From NCBI RefSeq assembly GCF_900445255.1, contig NZ_UAPU01000007.1:1233633-1297632 (forward strand): a stretch of DNA of 64,000 nucleotides, written 5' to 3'. A program made the translations under genes and the position numbers. Of this stretch, positions 53,466-63,131 are shown piece after piece. This DNA comes from Anaerobiospirillum thomasii (GTDB taxonomy: Bacteria > Pseudomonadota > Gammaproteobacteria > Enterobacterales > Succinivibrionaceae). Position 1 is the first letter of the stretch, and every line of letters begins with the position of its first letter. Below the pieces are notes generated by a model. The model searched no databases and was not told the origin of the DNA. It saw nothing but the letters and a program-made list of their open reading frames with translations.

Positions 53466-55115
53466 ATGGCTCGTGTATACACACATTTTAGTGTAAAAGA
53501 TTACTTTTTAATTTTACTGATAATTATATTATCTACATCTTTTGCTATATTTTTTCAGCTCAATCAGATCATATCAGGCGATCAGATGCAGATGCTTGAA
53601 AAGGGCTATATGGGCGCTATAACAGGCAATTACCTGCCTTATGGCAATGCTGCAAGTACTGTTGGCAATGTGCCAGGCTCTTTGTCTTCATATATTGTGG
53701 GCTATCCACTGTCTTTATTCATGCACCCTTTATCTCCGGTTGCTGTTTTAATTTTGTTGCGTGTCCTTAGTATTATTATTTTTGTCAATGCCGTATCTAA
53801 GATCTTTCTGCCAAGAACTACAGTCATAGCCACGCTTTTATATGCACTATCTCCATGGTTTTTATACGATGAGCTTTTATATAATCCATCATATCTTGCC
53901 TTGGGAGCTGCCATTTTTTTAAATATGCTGGTGCGCCTTAGAGTCAGGGGTCACAAAGTTTCCTATGCCACAGCATTTTTATCATCTCTTATGCTCTCAC
54001 TCTCGGCAGGATTTTGTCTGCAATTGCACTTTTCCTGGCCGGTGCTTGTTGCCATTTGCGGTATTTCATATCTGCGCCGTGATATTACTATAAGTTTTGT
54101 AGGTATTTTTGTTGGTCTTGCACTGGTGGCTGCAACCTTGATTCCATACATAAATGAGTTTATGGTAAATGAGGCTATAAGAGAAAACAGCTCGCAGGAT
54201 GCCAAGGACAGATACTTTGGCTATGGGCTTTTACATGTTTATCCTGTACTCAAGGCTTTGGTCTACTGGTTTAGATTCGGATCTTTATTGATAACCAAAA
54301 AGGCTCTGGTACCAGATGTGGCAGCTGATGCTCCTTTGTATCTTGAGATCCTCCGCTATCTATATTTAGGCATTACTCAGATAATAGGAGCTGTTACTTT
54401 AATTATAGCTGTATATGCCAACTACAAAGTCATCTCATCATCTCCGTATGCTCAGAATGATGGTATGCGTTTTGTCAGATCGCTAACCATTGCCTCTATG
54501 CTCGCTTTAATGCTGGCAGGTGCCATCTCCACCATTACCTTTAGCTACTGGCATCTGATTATAATCTTCTCTTTTGCACTTTTGCCTGTGCTGGTTCTTA
54601 TTGAAAGATCACACCGTATACGTACGGCTCATATTTTGTACCTGGCACTTATCATGCTGGTTATGAATTTTATCTCAGCATTTAATTCAGATAAGTTTAA
54701 TATCAATGCAAGCTATACAGATCAGGTAAATTATCTGTGCCTTGAAAAGTATGATGTAGCACAGTGTGGCTTGACAGAAATTGAGGCTCAGTCATTAGAA
54801 TCAAGACGCCTTGATACTATATTCTTTGGTAATATGCTCTCATCTATGGCCTCATCAGAGCATGCCGACGTCTCTATTGACAAGGGCTATGAAAATAAAA
54901 ATGTGGCAGTAAGTGAAGATAAGAGTTCTGATAACAATGACAGCAGCTCTGATGATAGCAAAAAGAGTAAGGAACAGTCACAATCTGGCGAGATTAAGGT
55001 TGAGCCAGCAGGTGGCCTGATACAGGATGACAGTCTGATGGAGACTGTACAGCCGGTCATTGAAGTTGACAGAAGTTCTGACAAAGAGGGCACCATAGTG
55101 CTTGGAAATGGCTGA
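53466..55115 (+). CDS. Polytopic GT-C-like membrane protein (LPS-linked)
   Basis: The 549-residue membrane protein has about ten to twelve hydrophobic segments in residues 10-420, with an early periplasmic loop SGDQMQMLEKGYMG after helix 1 as in GT-C glycosyltransferases (ArnT/PMT type, where an acidic residue sits there). The last about 110 residues form a soluble Ser/Asp/Glu/Lys-rich tail (EDKSSDNNDSSSDDSKKSKE). It overlaps the KdkA-like gene by one base (TGATG), so a role in LPS core or its modification is inferred. Enzyme function is unproven. Confidence 0.6.
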   Translation: MARVYTHFSVKDYFLILLIIILSTSFAIFFQLNQIISGDQMQMLEKGYMGAITGNYLPYGNAASTVGNVPGSLSSYIVGYPLSLFMHPLSPVAVLILLRVLSIIIFVNAVSKIFLPRTTVIATLLYALSPWFLYDELLYNPSYLALGAAIFLNMLVRLRVRGHKVSYATAFLSSLMLSLSAGFCLQLHFSWPVLVAICGISYLRRDITISFVGIFVGLALVAATLIPYINEFMVNEAIRENSSQDAKDRYFGYGLLHVYPVLKALVYWFRFGSLLITKKALVPDVAADAPLYLEILRYLYLGITQIIGAVTLIIAVYANYKVISSSPYAQNDGMRFVRSLTIASMLALMLAGAISTITFSYWHLIIIFSFALLPVLVLIERSHRIRTAHILYLALIMLVMNFISAFNSDKFNINASYTDQVNYLCLEKYDVAQCGLTEIEAQSLESRRLDTIFFGNMLSSMASSEHADVSIDKGYENKNVAVSEDKSSDNNDSSSDDSKKSKEQSQSGEIKVEPAGGLIQDDSLMETVQPVIEVDRSSDKEGTIVLGNG

Positions 55116-55855
55116 TGGCAAGAGAGACTTTAGAATATAAAGGCTATCTGTACCTTATTGCAGATAATGCATGGCAGAGTCTTGATATTGCAACAATAGC
55201 AGAGCGTTTTGATGTTAAGAGTATAAAGAACACTGCAGGTGATATTAAAACTGTAGGTGGCAGAGGCTGTTCTTTTTTATACACGACACAAGACCATAAA
55301 AAGCTTGTATACAGAAGCTACAGGCGCGGTGGTCTGATTGGCAGATTGCTTAGGGACAGCTTTTTTAAATACGCTAGATTCGCCCACAGAGCTTTTGATG
55401 AGCTTGAGCTTTTGCAGACAATGCGCGCATTGAATATGCCTGTGCCTGAGGCTCTTGCTGCAAGAGAAAGCAGAGGCTTACTGTTTATAAAACAGGACAT
55501 TATTATAAAGCAAATAGAAAATACACAGAATCTGTGTCAACTGCTAATGAAAAAGTCACTTAATGACAGGACATATATTGAAATATTAAATACCTGTGCA
55601 CTGCTTTATAAAAATAAAATAGTACACAGTGACCTTAATATTAAAAATATATTAATAGATAATAACAAGCAGATTTACATAATTGATTTTGATAAATGTT
55701 ATATAGATAAAAACATGAGCAAAGATCTCTATGTAAATATGTTAAATAGGCTGTTACGCTCTTTTGAAAAGGAGCAAAATCTGCACCAAGAAAGTTTTTA
55801 TTTTAATAAAGATACTTTTGTTAAATTAATGCATAGTCATTTAGATAAAATTTAG
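55115..55855 (+). CDS. KdkA-like 3-deoxy-D-manno-octulosonic acid kinase
   Basis: The 246-residue kinase of the WaaP/KdkA superfamily has a Gly-rich YRRGGLIGRLLRDSFF region, the catalytic loop VHSDLNIKNILID with HxDLxxxN and the metal Asp in YIIDFDKCY. KdkA phosphorylates Kdo in lipid A-Kdo of Haemophilus and Vibrio. The start overlaps the preceding gene's stop. Neighbouring waaA makes the acceptor, supporting the call; WaaP-type heptose kinase is the alternative. Confidence 0.8.
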   Translation: MARETLEYKGYLYLIADNAWQSLDIATIAERFDVKSIKNTAGDIKTVGGRGCSFLYTTQDHKKLVYRSYRRGGLIGRLLRDSFFKYARFAHRAFDELELLQTMRALNMPVPEALAARESRGLLFIKQDIIIKQIENTQNLCQLLMKKSLNDRTYIEILNTCALLYKNKIVHSDLNIKNILIDNNKQIYIIDFDKCYIDKNMSKDLYVNMLNRLLRSFEKEQNLHQESFYFNKDTFVKLMHSHLDKI

Positions 55856-55900
55856 GTAACATAATACTAGATAATATAACAGATAAGGAATGGATATAAA

Positions 55901-56446
55901 ATGAAGACACTAATTATAGTAGATCATCCTTATTTTGATCGTTCAGTTGTAAATCGCAGATGGATTGATGAATTACGCAAATATCCTGATGATATTCTGA
56001 TTCATAACCTGCAAAGCTCATATCCTCATGCACCTATCAATGTCGGACAGGAACACTCTCTTATAGAGAACAACGGTGCAGTTGTGTTTCAGTTTCCTCT
56101 TTTCTGGTTTAACTCACCTCCTATGCTCAAGTCCTGGTTTGATACAGTACTTACAGCAGGCTGGGCCTACAAGGGTGGCAACAAACTTGAGGGTAAACAT
56201 GTGGCTTTGGCTGTAACTACAGGCGGTGCTGCTGAAAAATATGATGTAAATGCCGGAGCTCAATACTCTCTTGAGGATTATGTGCGCCCTTATATTCAGG
56301 CACTTAAATACTGCGGTGCTGACTTTAAAGGTGTATATGCATTCTATGGCGCAAACACCTCAGAGGGCGAGTCAGTTGATGCCTCTGCAATAGCAGTAAG
56401 CGCCAGAAATTATGTAGACTTTATCAATAATATGGCTATGAAGTAG
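55901..56446 (+). CDS. NAD(P)H-dependent flavoprotein oxidoreductase (KefF/YwrO-like)
   Basis: The 181-residue flavodoxin-like fold quinone-reductase family protein has IIVDHPYFDRSVVNRRWIDEL, the FMN-site QFPLFWFNSPPMLKSWFDTV and VTTGGAAEKYD. Members reduce quinones or act as ancillary subunits of K+ efflux channels (KefF). No kefC is nearby, so a quinone reductase/stress role is as likely. It ends right at the convergent waaA stop. Confidence 0.85.
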   Translation: MKTLIIVDHPYFDRSVVNRRWIDELRKYPDDILIHNLQSSYPHAPINVGQEHSLIENNGAVVFQFPLFWFNSPPMLKSWFDTVLTAGWAYKGGNKLEGKHVALAVTTGGAAEKYDVNAGAQYSLEDYVRPYIQALKYCGADFKGVYAFYGANTSEGESVDASAIAVSARNYVDFINNMAMK

Positions 56447-57730
56447 CTACTTTTTAAGCGCCACTTCAAAAAGCTCAAGAGTTTTTGCTATTGCACCACG
56501 GCCTTTTTCCTGTACATCAAGTGCTTTAAGGCCGGTTCTGGTGCATAGCTCTGTATCATTTATAAAGTTTTCAAGTAGTACATACAGTCTCTTTTCATCA
56601 TTGGCAAGATAGGCTGCTCTTGCATCAATCATGTCCTCAAACTGCATCTTAAAATTATAATAGTAAGGACCTGTAATTACAGGCAAAGAGAAGTAGGCAG
56701 GCTCAAGAGGATTATGGCCTCCTATATCTACAAGACTGCCTCCCATAAATACAATGTTGCACAGACCAAGGTAGAGTTCTATCTCACCCATGGTGTCGCC
56801 TATAATGACTGACTCTGTAAAGAGCTCGGTAAACTTGTGCGCCTGTGATCTTCTGACATATCTGGTATTGACTTCATCTAAAAAGGCAATAGCCCTGTCC
56901 ACACCGCTTTTGTGGCGCGGCACCAGCACTAGACGCAGATGCGGATACATATCATACAAAGAGAGAAAAACCTCAAGGATCTGCTCTTCCTCTCCATCAT
57001 GTGTTGATATGGCTCCTATGACAAAATAGTTGTCATGAGCCTTTTTAAACATATAGGATTCTTTGAAGAGATCATCATTTGGCACTAAATCATACTTAAG
57101 AGAATTGGCTACAAAGATTCTATCTTTATTTATACCTATGCGCTCAAAACGCTGGGCATCATCAGGTGTCTGAGCAATAACCATGGATATTTTTCTTGCA
57201 ATAAGATCTTTGACCAGCCACTTGAATCTTTCATATTTAAGACAGGTTTTCTCAGGCATTCTGGCATTAAACACAGTGACATTGACCTTATGTCTGTGGC
57301 AGATATCAAGCATATTTGGCCACAGCTCTGTCTCCATGATAAAAAGATGGGATGGTTTTACTCTTGAGGTAAAAATACCAAGAGCAAGAGAACTGTCAAG
57401 CGGCGCGAAAATATGGGTAATGCCCTTTATTTTCTGTGCCTCTAGGGCACCTGTGGTAGTTGTGGTGGTTACAATAATATTTAATTTAGGATGGCGCTTT
57501 ACAAAATTATTGATAAGAGGTCTTGCAGCTATTACCTCACCCACACTTACTGTGTGAAACCATATGCTTCTTTTAAATCTGTACGGGCAAAAGCCAAAGA
57601 GCTCCATGACCCTCCTGCCATAGGGAGGATCGCGTCTTTTTTTATAGCATAGGAATAAAACTCCTGGTATAAGAGCTATCAGGGTTAAAAGCTTATAGAT
57701 TAAAAGTATGAAAAAGCTAAGTATTCTCAT
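56447..57730 (-). CDS. waaA: WaaA (KdtA), Kdo transferase
   Basis: It adds Kdo to lipid IVA. The 427-residue protein has an N-terminal membrane anchor (FFILLIYKLLTLIALIPGVL), the active Glu region WFHTVSVGEVIAARPL, ETELWPNML and the C-terminal GGHNPLEPAYF. The ATG at 57730 overlaps the end of the preceding GT9 gene by 14 bases, so the two are coupled; a TTG two codons upstream is possible. Confidence 0.95.
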   Translation of the reverse strand: MRILSFFILLIYKLLTLIALIPGVLFLCYKKRRDPPYGRRVMELFGFCPYRFKRSIWFHTVSVGEVIAARPLINNFVKRHPKLNIIVTTTTTTGALEAQKIKGITHIFAPLDSSLALGIFTSRVKPSHLFIMETELWPNMLDICHRHKVNVTVFNARMPEKTCLKYERFKWLVKDLIARKISMVIAQTPDDAQRFERIGINKDRIFVANSLKYDLVPNDDLFKESYMFKKAHDNYFVIGAISTHDGEEEQILEVFLSLYDMYPHLRLVLVPRHKSGVDRAIAFLDEVNTRYVRRSQAHKFTELFTESVIIGDTMGEIELYLGLCNIVFMGGSLVDIGGHNPLEPAYFSLPVITGPYYYNFKMQFEDMIDARAAYLANDEKRLYVLLENFINDTELCTRTGLKALDVQEKGRGAIAKTLELFEVALKK

Positions 57731-58763
57731 GTTCAAGCAGACTTTCTAACTTTTCTATAACCGTAGAGTGTTTTATATTTTTCTGACAGGCATAGGTTTT
57801 AAATTTACACTCGCGCTTGAAGCATGGATGACATGGCTCGTCAGACTCGACACATATAGCCTTTTTAGACAGTGGCGGTGTATAGCCTGTGGAGGTGGAG
57901 CCAAAGATGCATACCTGAGGAATATCAAGAGCTGCAAGCGAATGCATAAGCCCTGAGTCATTGACCACAGCACCTGCACATAAAGTCAGAATATCAAGAG
58001 CCTCGGTAAGATCGGTCTTACCTGCTACATCATAAAAATAAGGTTTATATTCAGAGCCTATGTGAGATAGAACCTGCTCAACACTGTCTTTATCTTTTTG
58101 TGAGCCAAGAGCCATAATGGCATAACCTTTTTTAATAAAGTGCTCACATACTGCAGCATAGTATTCAAAAGGCCAAAGCTTTGAAGGGCCATAGTTGGCA
58201 CCGCAGCCTATGGCAATAAACTTTCTGTCCGTTTTAAGATTAAGTCTGACAATTAGCTCTTCAGATGGAGGATAGGCCTTAAGGCTTGGATATTCAAAGT
58301 CCATCAGATCAGATGCTGTCTTAACCTCTTCATTTGAATAGGCAAGAGAGACATAGCGCTGTACCATCAAAGGAAAATCTTCTTTGTTTTTTCGCATCTC
58401 GTTGATAACAACATAGCGCGATTCGCCTTTAAGACCACGTCTGTAGTTAATGTCGGCATAATATGGAATCAGGGCTGACTTAAATGAATTTGGCAGAATA
58501 AAGGCCATATCATAATTGCCCTTGAGCGATCTGCCCACAACTTTTCTTCTTAGCAGATCAAACACGCCATGACCAAATGGATTTTCAATGGTATTGTCCA
58601 CCTCTTCCATACGCTTGAGCACCGGTATGGTCCAGGCAGGAGCAAAGGCATCGATAATACATCCAGGATAGAGTTGTTTTAAAACTTTATACAGACTCTG
58701 GCTCATGATGATGTCGCCAAGCCATGACGGGCAGATAATAAGTATTCGTGTAGCTGTTTGCAT
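57717..58763 (-). CDS. waaF: WaaF-like ADP-heptose:LPS heptosyltransferase II
   Basis: The 348-residue GT9 protein has RILIICPSWLGDIIMSQSLY at the N-terminus, RRGLKGESRYVVINE, IGCGANYGPSKLWP and the heptose-site VNDSGLMHSLAALDIPQVCIFG, and the C-terminal Cys-containing CHPCFKRECKF typical of WaaF. The ATG at 58763 fits the family start; an upstream in-frame start at 58871 would add a 36-residue tail outside the fold. It overlaps waaA. Confidence 0.92.
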   Translation of the reverse strand: MQTATRILIICPSWLGDIIMSQSLYKVLKQLYPGCIIDAFAPAWTIPVLKRMEEVDNTIENPFGHGVFDLLRRKVVGRSLKGNYDMAFILPNSFKSALIPYYADINYRRGLKGESRYVVINEMRKNKEDFPLMVQRYVSLAYSNEEVKTASDLMDFEYPSLKAYPPSEELIVRLNLKTDRKFIAIGCGANYGPSKLWPFEYYAAVCEHFIKKGYAIMALGSQKDKDSVEQVLSHIGSEYKPYFYDVAGKTDLTEALDILTLCAGAVVNDSGLMHSLAALDIPQVCIFGSTSTGYTPPLSKKAICVESDEPCHPCFKRECKFKTYACQKNIKHSTVIEKLESLLEHENT

Positions 58764-58921
58764 GCTGTAAATCCTTGTTTTTAGATATTGTAGCAAATTT
58801 ATATTAACTTGGCTTTTATGAATATCATGCCACTTTGTGGCAGTATTTTTTTTAGTTTTTATTAAGAGCAAAGATAACTATTATATAATCAGATGGAAAA
58901 GATGAAATTTAAGGTGGCAAT

Positions 58922-59884
58922 ATGATTATAGTGACTGGCGGTGCCGGCTTTATCGGCAGCAATATCGTCAAGCTTTTAAATGACAGAGGTCGCAAAGATA
59001 TTTTAGTTGTTGACCATTTAAAAGACGGACACAAATTTACAAATCTTGTTGATCTGGATATTGCAGATTACATGGACAGGGACGATTTTCTAGCCCTGAT
59101 TAAGGATGAAAAGGCTTTTGCCGCAAGATTTAATATAAGAGACATTGAGGGCATATTCCATGAGGGCGCCTGCTCTGCAACTACCGAGTGGGATGGTCAG
59201 TATGTAATGCGCAACAATTATGAGTATACAGTAACTCTCTTTGAGTTTGCCGTAAGTCATAAGATTCCATTTTTATATGCATCATCTGCAGCCACATACG
59301 GCGGCGGCTCTGTATTTGTTGAAAACAGAGTCAATGAGGCACCTTTGAATGTCTATGGCTATTCAAAATTCCTCTTTGATGAATATGTGCGCTCAAGACT
59401 ACCACATATCAATTCTCAGGTTGTAGGTTTTAGATACTTTAATGTATACGGACCACGTGAAAATCATAAAGGATCTATGGCATCCGTTGCCTTCCATTTA
59501 AACAATCAGATGTTAAAGGGCGAAAATCCAAAACTGTTTAAAGGTTGTATGGGCTATCCAGACGGCGGCCAGACCCGTGACTTTGTTTACGTTGAGGATG
59601 TGTGCAAGGTAAACCTATGGTTCTGGGAACATAACGGTCCATCAGGTATTTACAACTGTGGTACAGGCAGAGCCGAGCCGTTTTTAAATATTGCCAAGGC
59701 TGTAATCAAGTATCACGGCAGAGGAGAGGTCGAGTTTATTGACTTCCCAGAGCACCTCGTAGGTCATTATCAGTGCTTTACCGAGGCGGATTTAACCAAG
59801 CTTAGAGCATCAGGATGCGACATAGAGTTTAAAACTGTAGCTCAGGGCGTAGCTGAGTATATGAAGTGGCTCAATTCAAGATAG
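58922..59884 (+). CDS. hldD: HldD, ADP-L-glycero-D-manno-heptose 6-epimerase
   Basis: HldD makes the ADP-heptose used by the two GT9 enzymes in this window. The extended SDR shows [16 protein letters not shown], the Ser in [10 protein letters not shown] and the catalytic Tyr-Lys pair in [11 protein letters not shown], and [10 protein letters not shown]. The length of 320 is normal. It is divergent from waaF-waaA and overlaps glpG by 19 bases. Confidence 0.96.
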   Translation: MIIVTGGAGFIGSNIVKLLNDRGRKDILVVDHLKDGHKFTNLVDLDIADYMDRDDFLALIKDEKAFAARFNIRDIEGIFHEGACSATTEWDGQYVMRNNYEYTVTLFEFAVSHKIPFLYASSAATYGGGSVFVENRVNEAPLNVYGYSKFLFDEYVRSRLPHINSQVVGFRYFNVYGPRENHKGSMASVAFHLNNQMLKGENPKLFKGCMGYPDGGQTRDFVYVEDVCKVNLWFWEHNGPSGIYNCGTGRAEPFLNIAKAVIKYHGRGEVEFIDFPEHLVGHYQCFTEADLTKLRASGCDIEFKTVAQGVAEYMKWLNSR

Positions 59885-60732
59885 TAGATGATATAACATA
59901 CCCGCATTTTGTGGGTCTGGTACCAAACAAGCAGACAGGCGTAGAGTTCTGCGCCCGTCTGCAGTCTTTGGGTATTGACTGTGCAACACGCTTTAGCGGG
60001 GCTAGCATTGGTATCTATGTTGCAAATCAAAAAGATGTTTCAAGAGCAAAAATTGAACTTCTGTCATTTTGCAACAAGAGCTTTACACAGAGCAGTACAG
60101 CCTCTAAGGCCAGAGAAATGGCAAGAGCCAATGGGCTTATGACCTATCTGCAGACAGCTCTGGTGCGCTTTAACTTTCTGTCTGTGGTTACAGCCATTGA
60201 AGTTATCTGTGTCATTGCCTATGTCTATGGTCTGTTTGATGCCAACAGTGTCTATGCACTGCTGTGTCTTTACGATATAAGGCAGATAACGGATAGTGCT
60301 CAAATATGGAGACTTTTAACTCCAATTTTTGTACATTTTTCTATTTTGCACATTGCCTTTAATCTCGTTATGTTTGAGGCCTTTGCTCGCGGCATAGAAA
60401 ATAAAATTGGCACTGTAAAGATATTATCCTTGGTTATATCCTCAGGACTTATATCAAATGCCCTGCAGTTTTTACTGCAAAACCATGAAACAGGATCCAT
60501 TTTTGGTGGACTCTCTGGCGTGGTTTATGCGGTTATTGGTTATATGGCTATGCTCTCACGCCGCAAGGATCTACCAGATGAGTTATATATGCCACAGGGG
60601 CTTCTGACTGTGTCGGTTATATTTATAGGTATTGGCTTTTTATTGGGCGGTGTAGCTAATATCTGCCATTTAGGCGGACTGCTTGTAGGTCTGGCTGTTG
60701 GCTATTTTGATATGAAAAAGCTCAGGTTCTAG
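59866..60732 (+). CDS. glpG: GlpG rhomboid intramembrane protease
   Basis: The 288-residue protein has an N-terminal cytoplasmic domain (about 1-90) and six or more transmembrane helices. Catalytic Ser is in [12 protein letters not shown] and His in [14 protein letters not shown]; the family [14 protein letters not shown] helix is present. The start is an overlapping GTG at 59866; its ribosome site is weak, so the start is uncertain by a few codons. E. coli glpG sits in another context; here it is coupled to hldD. Confidence 0.93.
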   Translation: MAQFKIVDDITYPHFVGLVPNKQTGVEFCARLQSLGIDCATRFSGASIGIYVANQKDVSRAKIELLSFCNKSFTQSSTASKAREMARANGLMTYLQTALVRFNFLSVVTAIEVICVIAYVYGLFDANSVYALLCLYDIRQITDSAQIWRLLTPIFVHFSILHIAFNLVMFEAFARGIENKIGTVKILSLVISSGLISNALQFLLQNHETGSIFGGLSGVVYAVIGYMAMLSRRKDLPDELYMPQGLLTVSVIFIGIGFLLGGVANICHLGGLLVGLAVGYFDMKKLRF

Positions 60733-60740
60733 GCCTGAGC
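60720..60740 (+). terminator. glpG terminator overlapping its stop
   Basis: The stem GCTCAGG/CCTGAGC (60720-60726 with 60734-60740) includes the glpG stop codon in its loop region and is followed by TTTAGATATTTT. Confidence 0.75.
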
Positions 60741-60775
60741 TTTAGATATTTTAAAATTTCCTCTTGATGTATTAA

Positions 60776-61225
60776 TTACTGATAGAGGAAATTGATAATT
60801 AAAAAGTCCTGCACAATATTTCTGCCATCCTTTTCATACATCATATCGGATATTTTCTGCAGACACTCTGATCTAATCTCTTCTCTTGATGTTGGTTTGT
60901 TAACATCAGAAAAAACCTTGGAGCCGAGAATAGATATAATTGTATCTTTAATTAAGGCTTCACGTTCCTGCAACAGTGGCAGATCATTACTGTCCATAAC
61001 CATGATATTGGCCTTGAGACGAACATAATGGAGCCTTTCTTTAGAATCGCTTTGAGCAAGGTTAGTAACAATATCAGGTTTTATATCAAAATAACCAACC
61101 TCAACCTGCTCTGTCATAGCATTTTCAAGTGCATTTGGATCTGCAGCTGGAACTTCTTCAGCATAGACATTAGCCGTCATGGTCATAAACGGTATGGCAC
61201 ATATTAAGGCCAGTTTGTTAAACAT
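60776..61225 (-). CDS. FliL-like exported protein
   Basis: The 149-residue protein has a signal peptide (FNKLALICAIPFMTMTANVYA) and a domain with the FliL pattern: GYFDIKPDIVTNLAQ, LHYVRLKANIMVMD and LIKDTIISILGSKVFSD. FliL proteins are flagellar-motor associated inner-membrane proteins; this one appears periplasmic or lipid-free and no flagellar genes are near. It ends in VQDFLIINFLYQ. Its function is unclear, similar to FliL-like paralogues near glpG in some relatives (recall, not checked). Confidence 0.7.
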   Translation of the reverse strand: MFNKLALICAIPFMTMTANVYAEEVPAADPNALENAMTEQVEVGYFDIKPDIVTNLAQSDSKERLHYVRLKANIMVMDSNDLPLLQEREALIKDTIISILGSKVFSDVNKPTSREEIRSECLQKISDMMYEKDGRNIVQDFLIINFLYQ

Positions 61226-61395
61226 ATAAGCTCCTCAAATTAATTTGGCACTTAAGCTCTACTTAATATACTTTAGTTTACTCCAATAATAAGAAAAACT
61301 AAAATATTTCTTGAAAGCTTTGAATCTATATCAAGTAAGAGCCTCCTAATCTTTCAATAATTTATAAAAACAGCCATTTTTAGAGCACTCATATA

Positions 61396-62601
61396 CTAAA
61401 GATTTTTTATATGCTTTTTTCTGGCCGCAAAAGCTGCACCAAAAGCAGCAGGTTGCTCAAATATAGTTGGCTTTAAAAAGATGTTGTCTATAGGATATGA
61501 TGCAATTCTCATAATCTCATTTTGTAAAATATCAAGCCTGTCATAGAGGTGAGGACCAATAGTGCCACCCAAAATGATTTTGACATCCAAGGCGTTGTTT
61601 AGATTATTTATCAGAATTGCAAGATACTTAATATATCGGTTATAACTTTCAAGTCTATTTAAACTAGGATTAGTGTTTAAATTTATAAAAAATTCTTCGA
61701 TATTTTTATCTATACCAGAAAGTAACGCACTTTCATTTAAATATGGATCAACACATCCTTCCTTTCCGCAATAGCATAGTCTTCCGTTAGGAACCAAGGT
61801 TAAATGTCCAACCTCACCAGTTCTATTGTTAAGACCTTCCATCAGTCTACCTAGAACTACAATTCCACTTCCTACAGTTTTGGCTAGAGATAGATAAATA
61901 AAGCTGGCAGCATTGCTATAAGTACTAGTTTCTGCAATAGCTCCTGCGTTTGAGTCGTTAATTAAAAAAAGATCATGCTCATCTATCTTTAAAAACTCAC
62001 CCAAATCCACAAAATCGAGCTTTAATGCATGGGATTGAGCCTCCATAGGAGGATTAATAATTCCTGCAGGAATGCTGATACCGAGACCTCTATTGATCGA
62101 AATATTTGACTTTAGATCAATAACTTTATTTTTGAAACATTTAAATTCAGCTATTAGCTTGGAGAAGTATTTTTCCTTAAATTCAAAGACCTCATTTATG
62201 GATTCCATATGTACTATGTTGTTACAAAAGTCGATTGCACAAAAAACATATGACTCTTTTTTGATGTCGATGCCTAAGGAGATAATATGATCTGGGTTGA
62301 ATGTTAACTTAGTTGCCTTTTTACCTCCAGTAGAGGAGCATTTGCCATCAGCAATTATCACTCCTCGATCTGTCAGCTCTTTTGTATATGAAATAGCCGT
62401 TGGTAAAGAGATTCCATATTTGTTGGCAATTTCTGGATTAGATGTGAAGCCATGCCTCGTAATTAGGGTGCAGATAAGTCTAGGAACACTTAACTCTTTG
62501 CTTACAGTTTTTTCTCTATAAATGGTCCCTTTGACTTTTTTATGATTTTGTTTTGATGTTGTCGGCTTCACAGTGACCTCTGACCTTGTTGAAAAATACA
62601 T
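61396..62601 (-). CDS. ROK-family transcriptional regulator (NagC/XylR-like)
   Basis: The 401-residue protein has an N-terminal winged-helix DNA-binding domain (about 45-100, NPEIANKYGISLPTAISYTK) and a ROK sugar-kinase fold with DNSNAGAIAE-like LINDSNAGAIAETS and the zinc motif GEVGHLTLVPNGRLCYCGK followed by EGC. The domain layout fits NagC/XylR repressors that sense sugars. It is divergent from a sorbitol/xylitol-type dehydrogenase, its probable target. Confidence 0.9.
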   Translation of the reverse strand: MYFSTRSEVTVKPTTSKQNHKKVKGTIYREKTVSKELSVPRLICTLITRHGFTSNPEIANKYGISLPTAISYTKELTDRGVIIADGKCSSTGGKKATKLTFNPDHIISLGIDIKKESYVFCAIDFCNNIVHMESINEVFEFKEKYFSKLIAEFKCFKNKVIDLKSNISINRGLGISIPAGIINPPMEAQSHALKLDFVDLGEFLKIDEHDLFLINDSNAGAIAETSTYSNAASFIYLSLAKTVGSGIVVLGRLMEGLNNRTGEVGHLTLVPNGRLCYCGKEGCVDPYLNESALLSGIDKNIEEFFINLNTNPSLNRLESYNRYIKYLAILINNLNNALDVKIILGGTIGPHLYDRLDILQNEIMRIASYPIDNIFLKPTIFEQPAAFGAAFAARKKHIKNL

Positions 62602-63131
62602 GTTAATTTTGTTTATGCGTATTTACTGTTAAACTCGCCAGCATCGAAATGAATCAATCCTTATATGACCGTTTCGTTGCAGCAACTCCAATACTATTCT
62701 GTAGGTTAAGAGCTAGTAGGTATCTTAACAGTACCAAGAGATTTTTTAAATCGTATATTTATTGTTTACTAAAGTATCTTATTAGTAAAAATATTTTACT
62801 AATTGATAGAAAATCTCTTTGGAATGATGTTTTAAGCAAAAAAATCAATCTTTGTAAAAATTACAATTTAGATTCTAATGAAATCTTATTAATAGTGTAT
62901 TTTTATTATTATAAATATGATGTATATCACATAAAAATACAGTAATTAGAAATAAATTTTATCATTCTGCTTGATTCAAATAAGATATTGATCACTTTTG
63001 CGGTTTATAGTTAAAAATTTTCTAAATTTTTGTGAGAAATATCAAATTTAGGCGGTTTCATAGTAAATTGTTTTTAGTTATAAAATAGAACAGGAAAAGT
63101 TCATTAATAAAATTATTTTAGGAAGTGCCTT
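62602..63131. other. Spacer between ROK regulator and dehydrogenase, with an IS-end-like 14-mer
   Basis: These 530 bases are very AT-rich. A 98-codon open frame (62649-62945) is rich in Ile, Lys, Tyr and Asn, has no ribosome site and looks like chance. At 62624-62637 there is a 14-base match to the right terminal repeat of the IS1634 element (TACTGTTAAACTCG). The region should hold the divergent promoters. Confidence 0.5.

Noticed and set aside
62649..62945. 98-codon open frame between the ROK regulator and dehydrogenase
   Set aside because: No ribosome site, composition dominated by Ile, Lys, Tyr and Asn as expected from very AT-rich non-coding DNA, and it fills a divergent promoter region.
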